Source: Desulfovibrio piger ATCC 29098
Lineage (GTDB): Bacteria > Desulfobacterota > Desulfovibrionia > Desulfovibrionales > Desulfovibrionaceae
DNA: 41,462 nt
NCBI RefSeq assembly: GCF_000156375.1
Contig: NZ_DS996355.1
Coordinates: forward strand, 450,560-492,021
Direction: 5' to 3'
In this document: one piece after another, positions 1 to 7,278 of the stretch
Position numbering within the stretch: the first letter of the stretch is position 1
Layout: every line of letters starts with the position of its first letter
Program-made: the position numbers and the translations under genes
The notes under the pieces: generated by a model
Told to the model about the DNA's origin: nothing
Databases searched by the model: none
What the model saw: only the letters and a program-made list of their open reading frames with translations

Positions 1-1
1 T

Positions 2-328
2 GAATTCCAGTTCCGTCTGGACTTCATCTGGAGCGAAAAACTCCAGCAGGACCGGGCTCTACTGGAAAACCACTGGCAGGATATCCAGAAGGTCCTGGAA
101 GTGTATAATCAGCGCATCCACGACCTTCTGCGTGATACGGCCAGCTATCACAGCGAGGCCTTTACGGCCATCTGGAATGAAAGCTTCCAGGAGCTGGGCG
201 CTATCGCCGGGCTGGAAAAGCTGGCCCAGACTCTGCATCAGCAAAGCCGCGTCCTCCATTCCCTCAAGACGGAGATCGCTGCTAGGGTCCAGCAGGTCAT
301 GCCCGCAACGTCGCAGCGTTTGAACTGA
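2..328 (+). CDS. C-terminal fragment of an unrecognised helical protein
   Basis: The frame is open from the left edge of the window and ends in TGA, so only the last 108 residues are visible and the true start lies outside. I do not recognise the family. The visible part is rich in Leu, Gln, Glu, Ala and Arg with few glycines or prolines, as expected for a long alpha-helical or coiled-coil protein; a phasin-like or structural helical protein is possible but unsupported. No cysteines, membrane segment or catalytic motif is visible. A strong intrinsic terminator follows 13 bases after the stop, which supports this as the real reading frame and end of the transcript. The GTG at 101 is internal to the open frame and is probably not a start. 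Confidence 0.6.
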   Translation, partial: EFQFRLDFIWSEKLQQDRALLENHWQDIQKVLEVYNQRIHDLLRDTASYHSEAFTAIWNESFQELGAIAGLEKLAQTLHQQSRVLHSLKTEIAARVQQVMPATSQRLN

Positions 329-341
329 TCCCTTCTTATGC

Positions 342-371
342 AAAGGGCACACCAAAGGTGTGCCCTTTTTT
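342..371 (+). terminator. Intrinsic terminator of the left-edge gene
   Basis: A perfect 12-bp stem (342-353 with 357-368) closes a 3-base loop, and a run of T continues through 371. It sits just after the stop at 328. Confidence 0.9.
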
Positions 372-575
372 ATTCAGCGACAAAAAAACATATCGCGTCA
401 AATTTCGATTTAAGGCGCTAAAAAATTTTTTCCGACCCGTGACTCGCAAAAAACTCTTTTTTGCTCTTAGGGGGAATATGGGCCATTTTCTGTTTTTTGA
501 CGATATCGGCCCCTTCCACGTTCCCCAAAGACCGCTACAGATAGGTCACAGGTATGCGCCCGAGCCCCATGATCG

Positions 576-603
576 AAAAAGGCCACCCTTGCGGGTGGCC
601 TTT
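576..603 (-). terminator. Intrinsic terminator of the TerB/DUF533 gene
   Basis: An 11-bp perfect stem (578-588 with 593-603) with a 4-base loop is followed on the minus strand by a run of T (complement of the A run at 576-580). It lies 22 bases after the stop of the minus-strand gene at 626. Confidence 0.9.
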
Positions 604-625
604 GGTTATTCCAAGCTCAAAAAAA

Positions 626-1318
626 CTATCCGGCATGCGCGGCCAGCTGGGCCTTGGCCTGACGGGCCTCTTCCTCCAGCTGCCCCTTGCGGGCTTCGGA
701 AATCTTCAGGGCCACGGCAAGCGCATCAAGGTAGCTGCGCTCCATGAAATGGTCGATGTCCACGATCATGCACGACAGGCGGTACAGGTCTTCTCCCTGC
801 TCTGCGGACCGGATCTCCGCAGCCAGAGCAGCGGGATCGATGGGAGCATTCAGCAGCTGCCCCAGCAGGGCATTGGTATCATGACCGGGAGCCATCTGCG
901 CGACGACCTTGCTGATACGATCCTGTTCCGTCGCGTCGATGTGGCCATCCGCCCGTGCGGCGAACACCATGGCCCGCAGCAGAAGACGGGCCGTAGGATC
1001 CAGCTCCGCAGGAGCCACAGCCGCCACCGGCTGCTGGACGGGCGCCGGTTCCACTGGCTGGCTTTCCTTCTGGGACTGGGACCATTTTTGGTAAAAATTC
1101 CAAGCTACTGCGCCCGCACCGACCAGAGCGGCATTCTGCAATGCCCCCTTGGACATGAAGGAACCCAGCAGGGCCCCCAGGGCCCCAGCGCCCACCAGGC
1201 CGCCAACACCACCGGGCGCGGCCTTGCTCAGACCGGAAGCCTGTTCCTTGGCCGTATCCATAAGGGAACCGAGCGTCTCACCAATATTTTTTTTATTGAA
1301 GATGTCGAAAAGGGACAT
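626..1318 (-). CDS. DUF533 / TerB-fold inner-membrane protein (YebE-like)
   Basis: This 230-residue protein has the layout of the DUF533 (YebE-like) family. It has a short N-terminal helix, a Gly/Ala-rich membrane segment at about residues 37-75 with repeated small-residue spacing, a Pro/Gln-rich linker at about 85-105, and a C-terminal helical TerB-like domain at about 107-215 with acidic positions (AARADGHIDATE). TerB-like domains are linked to envelope stress and tellurite phenotypes in other bacteria, but the molecular function of this family is unknown. The ATG at 1318 follows GAGG at good spacing. The gene is alone on its strand, ends in its own terminator, and has a 31-base dyad just upstream (1343-1373) that may regulate it. 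Confidence 0.8.
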   Translation of the reverse strand: MSLFDIFNKKNIGETLGSLMDTAKEQASGLSKAAPGGVGGLVGAGALGALLGSFMSKGALQNAALVGAGAVAWNFYQKWSQSQKESQPVEPAPVQQPVAAVAPAELDPTARLLLRAMVFAARADGHIDATEQDRISKVVAQMAPGHDTNALLGQLLNAPIDPAALAAEIRSAEQGEDLYRLSCMIVDIDHFMERSYLDALAVALKISEARKGQLEEEARQAKAQLAAHAG

Positions 1319-1685
1319 ATGTACCTCTCATGTTGTTGTCTGGCACAGGAGTATTTCCAAATATTTCCTGTGCGTAAACAGCGTATTTCAGAGTACAGAT
1401 AGGGTCTGATGACCACAAGTCAAGAGGGATACCTTTGAACCTGCTTGCCGATAGCCCTTCCCTTTCTCCACGTGGCAAAGCTTTCCCTGCAAAAATCATA
1501 CGGCTCGCATGCCGGAAAGCAGCCGGACACGCTCGTACAGTCACTCCCTGCCTGTGACCTCCCCTGCTCCCGCATTTTGGGTGATACATCCAATCGTCAC
1601 ATAACGGACATGCTCGCGCTCCTCTTTTTGCCTAGTGTGACTTTTGCAAAGGCAAGGCTTTCTTTTCATTCCAAGGAGAAAGATC
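1319..1685. other. Divergent intergenic region
   Basis: This 367-base gap separates the minus-strand DUF533 gene from the small plus-strand gene at 1686. It holds the dyad at 1343-1373 and the AAGGAG ribosome-binding site before 1686. I see no confident promoter box and no known structured RNA. Open frames on both strands here lack ribosome-binding sites. Confidence 0.5.
1343..1373. promoter_or_regulatory. Dyad upstream of the TerB/DUF533 gene
   Basis: Eight-base perfect half-sites (1343-1350 and 1366-1373) flank a 15-base AT-rich centre, 25 to 55 bases upstream of the start codon at 1318. It could be a repressor or activator operator, or a hairpin in the 5' untranslated region. Nothing in the sequence identifies the factor. 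Confidence 0.35.
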
Positions 1686-1874
1686 ATGACCAAGAGAAAA
1701 CAGCCCCCCATCGAATGCCGCTTGCGCCCCAACTATACGAAAAAATGTGTCGCCTGTGGGCACGGCCCGGTGGTCGATGTCTATACGCGAGACGGTCATT
1801 TTGTGAACAGCACGGCCATGTGCGGTGCGTGCAGCTTTGGCAAGGAAAAATACGCTGATCCTCAAAATTGGTAG
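1686..1874 (+). CDS. Small four-cysteine (zinc-ribbon-like) protein
   Basis: This encodes 62 residues. The ATG at 1686 follows a strong AAGGAG at ideal spacing; a longer in-frame start exists at 1644 but has no such site. The protein contains C-x2-C at residues 21-24 and C-x2-C at 46-49, the pattern of a small zinc ribbon or rubredoxin-like knuckle, plus one extra Cys at residue 11 and a basic N-terminus. It has no signal peptide or membrane segment. I do not recognise a named family. It stands alone on its strand. A nucleic-acid-binding or metal-binding role is only an inference from the knuckles and basic charge. Confidence 0.7.
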   Translation: MTKRKQPPIECRLRPNYTKKCVACGHGPVVDVYTRDGHFVNSTAMCGACSFGKEKYADPQNW

Positions 1875-1914
1875 CCGACACTGTGTCGGGACCTTCCCCC
1901 CTTCCTTCCCCTCT

Positions 1915-1963
1915 CAACATGAAAGACGCCATGGCAAATGCTGTCATGGCGTCTTTCATGTTG
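1915..1963. repeat. 19-bp perfect inverted repeat between convergent genes
   Basis: Bases 1915-1933 are the exact reverse complement of 1945-1963, around an 11-base centre. It lies between the stop of the 62-residue gene (1874) and the stop of the double-cubane reductase gene (2031). It is well placed to be a bidirectional terminator, but neither strand has a T run after the stem, so a transcript-stabilising hairpin or a small repeat element is equally possible. Confidence 0.8.
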
Positions 1964-2030
1964 TCGCAAAAATTCTTCAATAATCAAATAATTACATCAT
2001 ATTGCTATAGCCGTCACCTCGAACGTCGCT

Positions 2031-3161
2031 TCAGGCCAACATTTCCAGAAAGGCCTCCAGACGGACCTTGAGCTGTTCCGTATCCGTGCCGGAGTAATCC
2101 GTCACCACCTGCAGGAAAGGCAAGCCCAGCTCTTCGCGCACGAATTTTTTGACACTCCAGGATTCGACATCATACGGCTGGCAGCCCTGCCACGTCAGAT
2201 CGACCACGGCATCCACGGCAAAGTCCCGGGCCAGCTCGCGCAGGACAGTATAGCGGTGAGGATTTGGAGACATGACGGCACAATGCATGTCCAGGTAACG
2301 ACGTGCCAGGACATCCAGCGCATCTCCCTCTTCTTTCATGTCCAGCAGGACCTTTTTGTAGCAGGTGCAATTGTCGATACAGACCACACTGGCACCGCAT
2401 TCTTCCAGCAATTGCACGACTTTGTGCGATCCCATTCCCGTGGGGACGCCTGTCAGCAGGATGCGGGGAGCATCAGGCGCCACAGCCGCCGGAGCATCCT
2501 GCAATTCCGCATGGATGGCCTCCAGCAGCCGGATGGCCTGCTCATAATCCGGCATGAACGAGGCCCGGAAACAGATGTCCAGCAGATCAAGCCCCCGCAA
2601 AGGCGACGGACGGCGACGGGCCAGGTCCAATACCTTTTTCAGAGCCTGCCGCAGACGGGAGGTCAAATCCATGGCAGCCCGCAGATTTTCTTCCGTGATC
2701 CGGACGCCAAAGTCCTGTTCCAGACGCGCCACCAGCAAGGCGTACTGCTCCCGCCAGTAGGCATGGGCGCGTTCGTCCTGGATCTGCGGAAGCTGCAGGA
2801 GCATCACGGGCTTGTAGGCTGCCAGCAGTTCATACATCTTTTTTTTGCCGTCACAGGTGGCATCCGCCACCACGATGTCCGAAGCCGCCAGATAAGGGCA
2901 ACTGTCCTGCAGGGCAAAACCGAAGCTGCTCTTGATCAGGGGACACAGGCAGCGCGGCAAAACCTCTTCCGCCACAGGGATGGAATCCTGCTTCGTCCCG
3001 CACAAGGAGACCGGTACGGCACCCGCCGCAAGAGCGATCTCCAGCGGCGAATAGATGCAGAACTGCCCCACGACCTTGCGGCCTTTTTCCTTGGCTTCCT
3101 GCAGGGCCAGCACGTTACGGCTGGTCACATCCCGAAAATGTTCAAGACTGGCGTATATCAT
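2031..3161 (-). CDS. Double-cubane-cluster-type reductase (2-hydroxyacyl-CoA dehydratase superfamily)
   Basis: This 376-residue protein belongs to the HgdB/BcrB/YjiM superfamily, whose members perform ATP-driven low-potential reductions on iron-sulfur clusters. Cysteines are at 35 (GQFCIYSPLE), 54, 71, 73, 88, 103 (ATCDGKKKMYE), 197, 255, 261, 265, 267, 294 and 327 (WQGCQPYD), clustered in both halves. That is more than the three ligands per subunit expected for a simple [4Fe-4S] dehydratase subunit. There is one gene rather than a pair of related dehydratase subunits, and no CoA-transferase or acyl-CoA gene nearby. Both facts favour the single-subunit double-cubane-cluster reductase class (an [8Fe-9S] enzyme characterised in Carboxydothermus) over a true hydroxyacyl-CoA dehydratase. 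It is last in a five-gene operon, after its activase. The ATG follows GGGAGAA. The physiological substrate of the class is not known to me. Confidence 0.8.
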   Translation of the reverse strand: MIYASLEHFRDVTSRNVLALQEAKEKGRKVVGQFCIYSPLEIALAAGAVPVSLCGTKQDSIPVAEEVLPRCLCPLIKSSFGFALQDSCPYLAASDIVVADATCDGKKKMYELLAAYKPVMLLQLPQIQDERAHAYWREQYALLVARLEQDFGVRITEENLRAAMDLTSRLRQALKKVLDLARRRPSPLRGLDLLDICFRASFMPDYEQAIRLLEAIHAELQDAPAAVAPDAPRILLTGVPTGMGSHKVVQLLEECGASVVCIDNCTCYKKVLLDMKEEGDALDVLARRYLDMHCAVMSPNPHRYTVLRELARDFAVDAVVDLTWQGCQPYDVESWSVKKFVREELGLPFLQVVTDYSGTDTEQLKVRLEAFLEMLA

Positions 3162-3209
3162 CTTTATTCTCCCATGCGCTCCGGCGCCTTGCCGGTGTGC
3201 GTCGTTACA

Positions 3210-3974
3210 TCAGCGGGCCGCCACAAGGGCCGCGCCCAAAGCTCCCACGGTCTGGGGATCGTCAGGGACATTGACCGGGACACCCAGCTCTGCCGCAAGC
3301 AGCCCGCTGAAGGCGGGGCTGGTCGCCAGTCCCCCGGTAAAGGTGCACTCTCCCCTCAGCGGTATGCGAGCGGCCAGCCCCCGCATGCGGCGTGCGATGG
3401 ACAAATATACCCCCGCAGCGATATCCGCCGGTGCCGTTCCCTGCGCCAGCAGCCCGATGATCTCGGTCTCCGCGAAAACGGCGCACATACTGGAGATGGA
3501 TACGGGCTTGCCGGCCGCGGCGGCCTGCCCCAGCTCCGGCAACTCCAAGCCCAGGATGCCGGACAAGACCTGCAAGAAGCGTCCTGTCCCGGCCGCGCAT
3601 TTGTCATTCATGACAAAATCCTGCACAGCGCCGCCTTCCACGGCGATGACCTTGCTGTCCTGCCCGCCGATGTCCAGTACCACGCCCGTGGCAGGAAAAA
3701 GCCAGGAGGCACCGCGGGCATGGCAGGATATCTCGGTCACGACCTTGTCGGCAAAGGGCAAGGCCACGCGGCCATAGCCCGTGCCGACCACACGCCGCAG
3801 GGCCGCCGTCTCCACTCCCGCAGTACGGCAGGCCGCCTGCAGCACCTGTTCCCCGGCTTCACGGCTGTTCCAGCCGGTGGGCAGGACGGCCCGTCCGAGC
3901 ACGATCTTTTTTTCTTCATCCAGCACTACGGCCTTGGCGGCCACAGAACCCACATCCACTCCTGCTACCGGCAT
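3210..3974 (-). CDS. ATP-dependent activase of the double-cubane reductase (BadF/BadG/BcrA/HgdC family)
   Basis: This 254-residue ASKHA-fold ATPase has phosphate-binding motifs at residues 6-19 (VDVGSVAAKAVVLD) and 101-109 (DIGGQDSKV). Its two cluster cysteines are C126 (NDKCAAGTGRF) and C164 (SSMCAVFAETE). In this family each monomer supplies two cysteines to a [4Fe-4S] cluster bridging the homodimer, and ATP hydrolysis drives one-electron injection into the partner enzyme. The length is typical of a single-domain activase. The start codon overlaps the end of the ABC ATPase gene by 10 bases (ATGCCGGTAG), implying translational coupling, and the partner reductase begins 48 bases after its stop. 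This coupling is the strongest sign that transporter and reductase act together. Confidence 0.88.
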   Translation of the reverse strand: MPVAGVDVGSVAAKAVVLDEEKKIVLGRAVLPTGWNSREAGEQVLQAACRTAGVETAALRRVVGTGYGRVALPFADKVVTEISCHARGASWLFPATGVVLDIGGQDSKVIAVEGGAVQDFVMNDKCAAGTGRFLQVLSGILGLELPELGQAAAAGKPVSISSMCAVFAETEIIGLLAQGTAPADIAAGVYLSIARRMRGLAARIPLRGECTFTGGLATSPAFSGLLAAELGVPVNVPDDPQTVGALGAALVAAR

Positions 3975-4774
3975 GGGCAGCCTCCTGCATCGCTTTTTGG
4001 TTCATCACGCCTGCCGGCCCCGGCGCTTGAATCCAGCATTTCCAGGATGGAGGCCGTCAGCCGCGCATACTTCGGATCCCCACGATGGCGGGGCCGGGGG
4101 ATGTCCACCGGTACGACGGCGCGGACCGTCCCCGGACGCGCCGACATGACCACGACCCTGTCAGCCAGGTACACGGCCTCGTCCACCCCGTGGGTCACGA
4201 AAAGGATGGTGGTCTTGTGATGCTGCCAGATGCGCAGCAGCTCCCGTTGCAGCAGGATACGGGTATGCGCATCCAGTGCCCCGAAGGGTTCGTCCATCAG
4301 CAGCACGTCAGGCCTGTTGGCCAGGGCCCGCGCTATGGCCACGCGCTGCCGCATGCCGCCGGAAAGCTCATGGGGCATGGCGCGGGCAAAGGCGGCAAGA
4401 TCCACCAGCTCCAGATATTCACGCGCCACCTTGCGCCGCTCTTCGCGACCTGTCCCGGCAAACTCAAGGCCCAGGGCCACATTGTCTTCCACCGTGCGCC
4501 AGGGCAGCAGGGAATATTCCTGAAACACCATGCCCACTTCACGGCGCGGCGTCTTCACCGGCTGGCCCCGGTACAGGATCTCTCCTTCACTGACAGGCTC
4601 AAGTCCGGCCGCCATACGCAAAAACGTCGATTTTCCGCAACCGCTGGGCCCCACGATGCAGATGAATTCATTCTCCCGCACATCAAGATCCAATCCCTTC
4701 AGTGCCAGCACTTCACCTTCACGCAAACGAAAGCGTTTGCGCACCTTTCGGGCAGAAAGCACACTCTCCGTCAT
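3965..4774 (-). CDS. ABC transporter ATP-binding protein, nitrate/taurine/sulfonate (NitT/TauT) type
   Basis: This 269-residue nucleotide-binding subunit shows Walker A (GPSGCGKST, residues 42-50), a Q-loop (VFQEYSLLPW), the signature LSGGMRQR, Walker B (LLMDEPFGALD) and the switch histidine in FVTHGVDEA. The arrangement matches the SsuB/TauB/NrtD class that pairs with a single permease. The last 20 or so residues are Gly/Asp/Arg-rich and end in CPCR; they overlap the activase gene start and may simply reflect the coupled stop. It lies 6 bases after the permease stop. It would energise inner-membrane import of the ligand bound by the periplasmic protein encoded first in the operon. Confidence 0.92.
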   Translation of the reverse strand: MTESVLSARKVRKRFRLREGEVLALKGLDLDVRENEFICIVGPSGCGKSTFLRMAAGLEPVSEGEILYRGQPVKTPRREVGMVFQEYSLLPWRTVEDNVALGLEFAGTGREERRKVAREYLELVDLAAFARAMPHELSGGMRQRVAIARALANRPDVLLMDEPFGALDAHTRILLQRELLRIWQHHKTTILFVTHGVDEAVYLADRVVVMSARPGTVRAVVPVDIPRPRHRGDPKYARLTASILEMLDSSAGAGRRDEPKSDAGGCPCR

Positions 4775-4780
4775 ACGCGC

Positions 4781-5617
4781 CTACCGGGAAAACTGTTTCC
4801 ATGCATATTTGCGTCGCTCTATCCACTGAAACGCCATATCCAGCAAGGCGCCCACCACGCTGATGCTGATCATGCCGGCAATGACCACATCCGTACGCCC
4901 CACGGTATAGGCATGCGTGATCAGATAGCCCACCCCGGAAAGACTGCCGGGCAGCATCTCTGCGGAAACCAGACACATCCACGCCACCCCAAGGCCTATG
5001 CGCAGGCCATTGACGATGGACGGAGCCGCGGCGGGCAGCAGGATCTTGGTGAAGATGTCCCGCTCGGACGCCCCCAGCACCCGGGCGGAATCCACCAGCG
5101 TACGGTTGACCGTCTGCACACCATGCACGGCACTGGTCAGGATGGGAAACAGCGCGCCGATGAAGATGATGAACAGCATGGAAATCTTCAAATTATTAAG
5201 ATAATAGTATATTTCGCTCCGCGGCAAGCCCATGGCCGTCGCCAGGCTGCTGACGCCGAACCAGGCCAGCACCAGCGGGACCCAGGCCAGGGGCGGGATG
5301 GGACGGAACATGCCCAGAAAAAGATTGAGCAGGCGATGCAGACCGGCATAATAGCCCATGGCCACGCCCAGAGGCACCCCCAGCAGCACGGCCGCCGCAT
5401 AACCGCAGAGGACGCGCACCAGACTGATGCCGATATTGCCTGCCAGCGTGCCCATGGCGATGACATTGTCCAGAGGATGTGCCAGCAGGGTCCCGATCTC
5501 CTCCAGCGGAGGAAGGATCAGGCTGTTGCCCACCAGCGTCGCCATGGATTCCCATACGATGAAGAAAAGCACAGGCACCAGAAGAGGCGCCGCCCAGAAG
5601 ATGATTCGTCCCGGCAT
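4781..5617 (-). CDS. ABC transporter permease, NitT/TauT (SsuC-like) type
   Basis: This 278-residue integral membrane protein has about six hydrophobic helices and the cytoplasmic EAA loop that docks the ATPase (VDSARVLGASERDIFTKILLP and the following residues). It belongs to the binding-protein-dependent inner-membrane component family. I place the start at the ATG near 5617, which follows AAGG at 6-base spacing; a TTG six codons upstream (5635) extends the frame but has a poorer site. One permease gene suggests a homodimeric channel. It is second in the operon, 85 bases after the binding-protein stop and 6 bases before the ATPase gene. Confidence 0.9.
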   Translation of the reverse strand: MPGRIIFWAAPLLVPVLFFIVWESMATLVGNSLILPPLEEIGTLLAHPLDNVIAMGTLAGNIGISLVRVLCGYAAAVLLGVPLGVAMGYYAGLHRLLNLFLGMFRPIPPLAWVPLVLAWFGVSSLATAMGLPRSEIYYYLNNLKISMLFIIFIGALFPILTSAVHGVQTVNRTLVDSARVLGASERDIFTKILLPAAAPSIVNGLRIGLGVAWMCLVSAEMLPGSLSGVGYLITHAYTVGRTDVVIAGMISISVVGALLDMAFQWIERRKYAWKQFSR

Positions 5618-5702
5618 AGTCGACCTTGCAAGCAATGGATGGCCTGCGGCAGAGGCTTATCCCCTGCCGCAGGAAAGGAACGACGGTTACAGACAGCTCC
5701 GG

Positions 5703-6809
5703 CTATTTCCCGGTGTCAAGGAAGGAATCATCGATCAGCAAAGGCCGGGCCTGTTCCATGGTCTTGTGGCGCAGGCTGCCGCTGAACTTGTTCATGCTGT
5801 CCAGGATACGAAGATAGGTATCCGCGCCGCGCAGCCAGCTGTCATTGAAATTGCCCAGGAACACAAGGCTGGACTTGCGACCGGCCTCGGGCGGCAGGCC
5901 GATCCACTGGGCGGCGATCTCGCCGGCCTGCTGGGGATGCGCATTGCACCAGGCCCCCACGCGGGAGATCAGGGCCACGAAAGCCCGGACGATTTCAGGA
6001 TTCTTGGCAATCATCTCTTCAGAGGCCACCCCCACACAGCAGGGGAAGTTGGCCCACTGCCCGGCGGGAGGCAGATCGCCCAGATTGACCAGCACCTTGC
6101 CGATGCCGCGCGTCTGGGCCACTTCGGGGAAGGGAGAAGGACCGACAACAGCTTCCACCTGTCCGGCGGTCAGGGACGCCAGCAGGTTGCTGGTCTCCTT
6201 CAGATCCACCAGAAGGACGTCGGCCTTGCTGTCCGAAGGATCAAGCGTCACTTTAAGCCCGGCTTTGACCAGCGCGCCTTCCAGCACGATCTTGGGAGCA
6301 CTGGTTGGCGAGTGGAAACCGATCTTGACGGGCTCCTTGCTTTCCTTCACCCGTTGCAGCAGGCTTTCCCAGCTGGTCAGGGAAGAATCCTTGGGCACCA
6401 CCAGCGCCATGCCTTCCGTCTGCAGGGGGCAGACGATCTTCATGGGCGTCCCCTTGTCGATACCGGCCATGATGGCCGTGATGGAGGCGATGCCCATGTC
6501 CAGATGCTTCTGGGCAAAAAGCGTGGCGGTCTCGGAACCGCTCTTGGCCACGACCAGATCAAGGATGGCAATGGGCTTGCCGTCCTTGATGAGCTCATAG
6601 CTTTCACGTTCCACAAGAGGTTTCAGATAAACGCCCAGATCGCGGAAGGCCTCACCGCGTGAAGCGGCGACCTGGAATGGAGAATGGTGGGTGGTGAAGA
6701 TGAATCCGGTCTTGAAAGCCGGCAGTTCACCGGCAACAGACAAGGAGCACAGACCCAGCACAGCAATACCGGCCAAAGCCAGCTTGCGGAGGGTGGGCGA
6801 AATGAACAT
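5703..6809 (-). CDS. Periplasmic substrate-binding protein, NMT1/SsuA-like
   Basis: This 368-residue protein has an N-terminal signal peptide (basic LRK, hydrophobic core at about residues 10-25, likely cleavage near SVAG-E at about 27), so it should be exported to the periplasm. The mature part has the two-lobed type II fold layout of NMT1/SsuA-like proteins, with a SGSETATLFAQKHLDMG stretch and a C-terminal helical tail. I choose the ATG at 6809, with a GGGGG Shine-Dalgarno six bases upstream; the TTG at 6815 abuts that site. The ligand cannot be read from the sequence. Family members bind nitrate, sulfonates, bicarbonate or thiamine precursors, but the downstream reductase suggests something else. 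It is the first gene of the operon, downstream of a leader with a terminator. Confidence 0.85.
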   Translation of the reverse strand: MFISPTLRKLALAGIAVLGLCSLSVAGELPAFKTGFIFTTHHSPFQVAASRGEAFRDLGVYLKPLVERESYELIKDGKPIAILDLVVAKSGSETATLFAQKHLDMGIASITAIMAGIDKGTPMKIVCPLQTEGMALVVPKDSSLTSWESLLQRVKESKEPVKIGFHSPTSAPKIVLEGALVKAGLKVTLDPSDSKADVLLVDLKETSNLLASLTAGQVEAVVGPSPFPEVAQTRGIGKVLVNLGDLPPAGQWANFPCCVGVASEEMIAKNPEIVRAFVALISRVGAWCNAHPQQAGEIAAQWIGLPPEAGRKSSLVFLGNFNDSWLRGADTYLRILDSMNKFSGSLRHKTMEQARPLLIDDSFLDTGK

Positions 6810-6883
6810 GGGCAACCCCCTTTTTGTGATGATATGCGACCACCATGGTCACAAAACGGCAGACCATCCTGCCCGTTGGGCAC

Positions 6884-6908
6884 AAAAAAACCGCGCGAGA
6901 CTGCGCGG
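6884..6908 (-). terminator. Intrinsic terminator inside the operon leader (possible attenuator)
   Basis: A 6-bp GC stem (6891-6896 with 6903-6908) is followed on the minus strand by seven T (complement of 6884-6890). It has no gene of its own upstream on that strand, because the previous gene ends at a separate terminator at 7197-7225. It lies 75 bases before the binding-protein start. Confidence 0.7.
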
Positions 6909-7196
6909 AAGTGATGGGGTGTTGCGAGCTTGCCCGGAGAAAGGCGACGAAAACAGGCGTCAGCAAACCGTCTGCGGCGACAAGGACATACAGCCCCACC
7001 ACAAACAGCGTCAGGTCAGACCAGACGGAAGCATACGCCAACTATCCATATTCTCTCCAGAAATACTGCACCAAGTATGTTTTGAGCATACGAAGGAAGG
7101 AATATAAAGTAAAGTACCCTCCCCTGTTCTCTTGAAAGTTTTCCCAAAACAAACAATGCCGCGTCTGTCTATCGTCAAGAGAAAAGCGAGCCGTAC

Positions 7197-7225
7197 AAAA
7201 AAGGGGCGCCCGAAAGCGCCCCTTT
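7197..7225 (-). terminator. Intrinsic terminator of the PEP-synthase-like gene
   Basis: A 10-bp perfect stem (7199-7208 with 7216-7225) with a 7-base loop is followed by T residues on the minus strand. It lies 54 bases after the stop codon. Confidence 0.9.
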
Positions 7226-7278
7226 ATCGTCGACGTATCCGCGAGCCGTCTCAGGACAGGCTCTCGGACCGGTACAGG

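Larger units (their letters stand above)
329..625. other. Intergenic region between two converging genes
   Basis: The stretch holds the plus-strand terminator at 342-371 and the minus-strand terminator at 576-603. Between them (372-575) is locally AT-rich sequence in which I see no gene, convincing promoter or RNA. The open frames here have no ribosome-binding site and run into the neighbouring gene antisense. Confidence 0.6.
6810..7278. other. Leader region of the reductase/transporter operon plus 3' region of the PEP-synthase-like gene
   Basis: This 469-base gap contains two separate minus-strand terminators: 7197-7225 ends the upstream PEP-synthase-like gene, and 6884-6908 lies only 75 bases before the binding-protein start. 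Transcription must therefore begin between them. A weak sigma-70-like pair is TTTACT (7108-7113), 17 bases, TATGCT (7085-7090) on the minus strand. That would give a leader of about 270 bases interrupted by the terminator, the layout of attenuation or a riboswitch. A 12-codon minus-strand frame starting ATGGATAGT near 7046, behind GGAGAG, could be a leader peptide. I match no known riboswitch class. Confidence 0.4.

Noticed and set aside
2256..4220. 654-codon open frame antisense to the reductase, activase and ATPase genes
   Set aside because: It spans three real genes with clear motifs on the other strand.
6727..7041. 104-codon hydrophobic minus-strand frame upstream of the binding protein
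   Set aside because: It starts at TTG with no ribosome-binding site, crosses the terminator at 6884-6908 and overlaps the start of the binding-protein gene.
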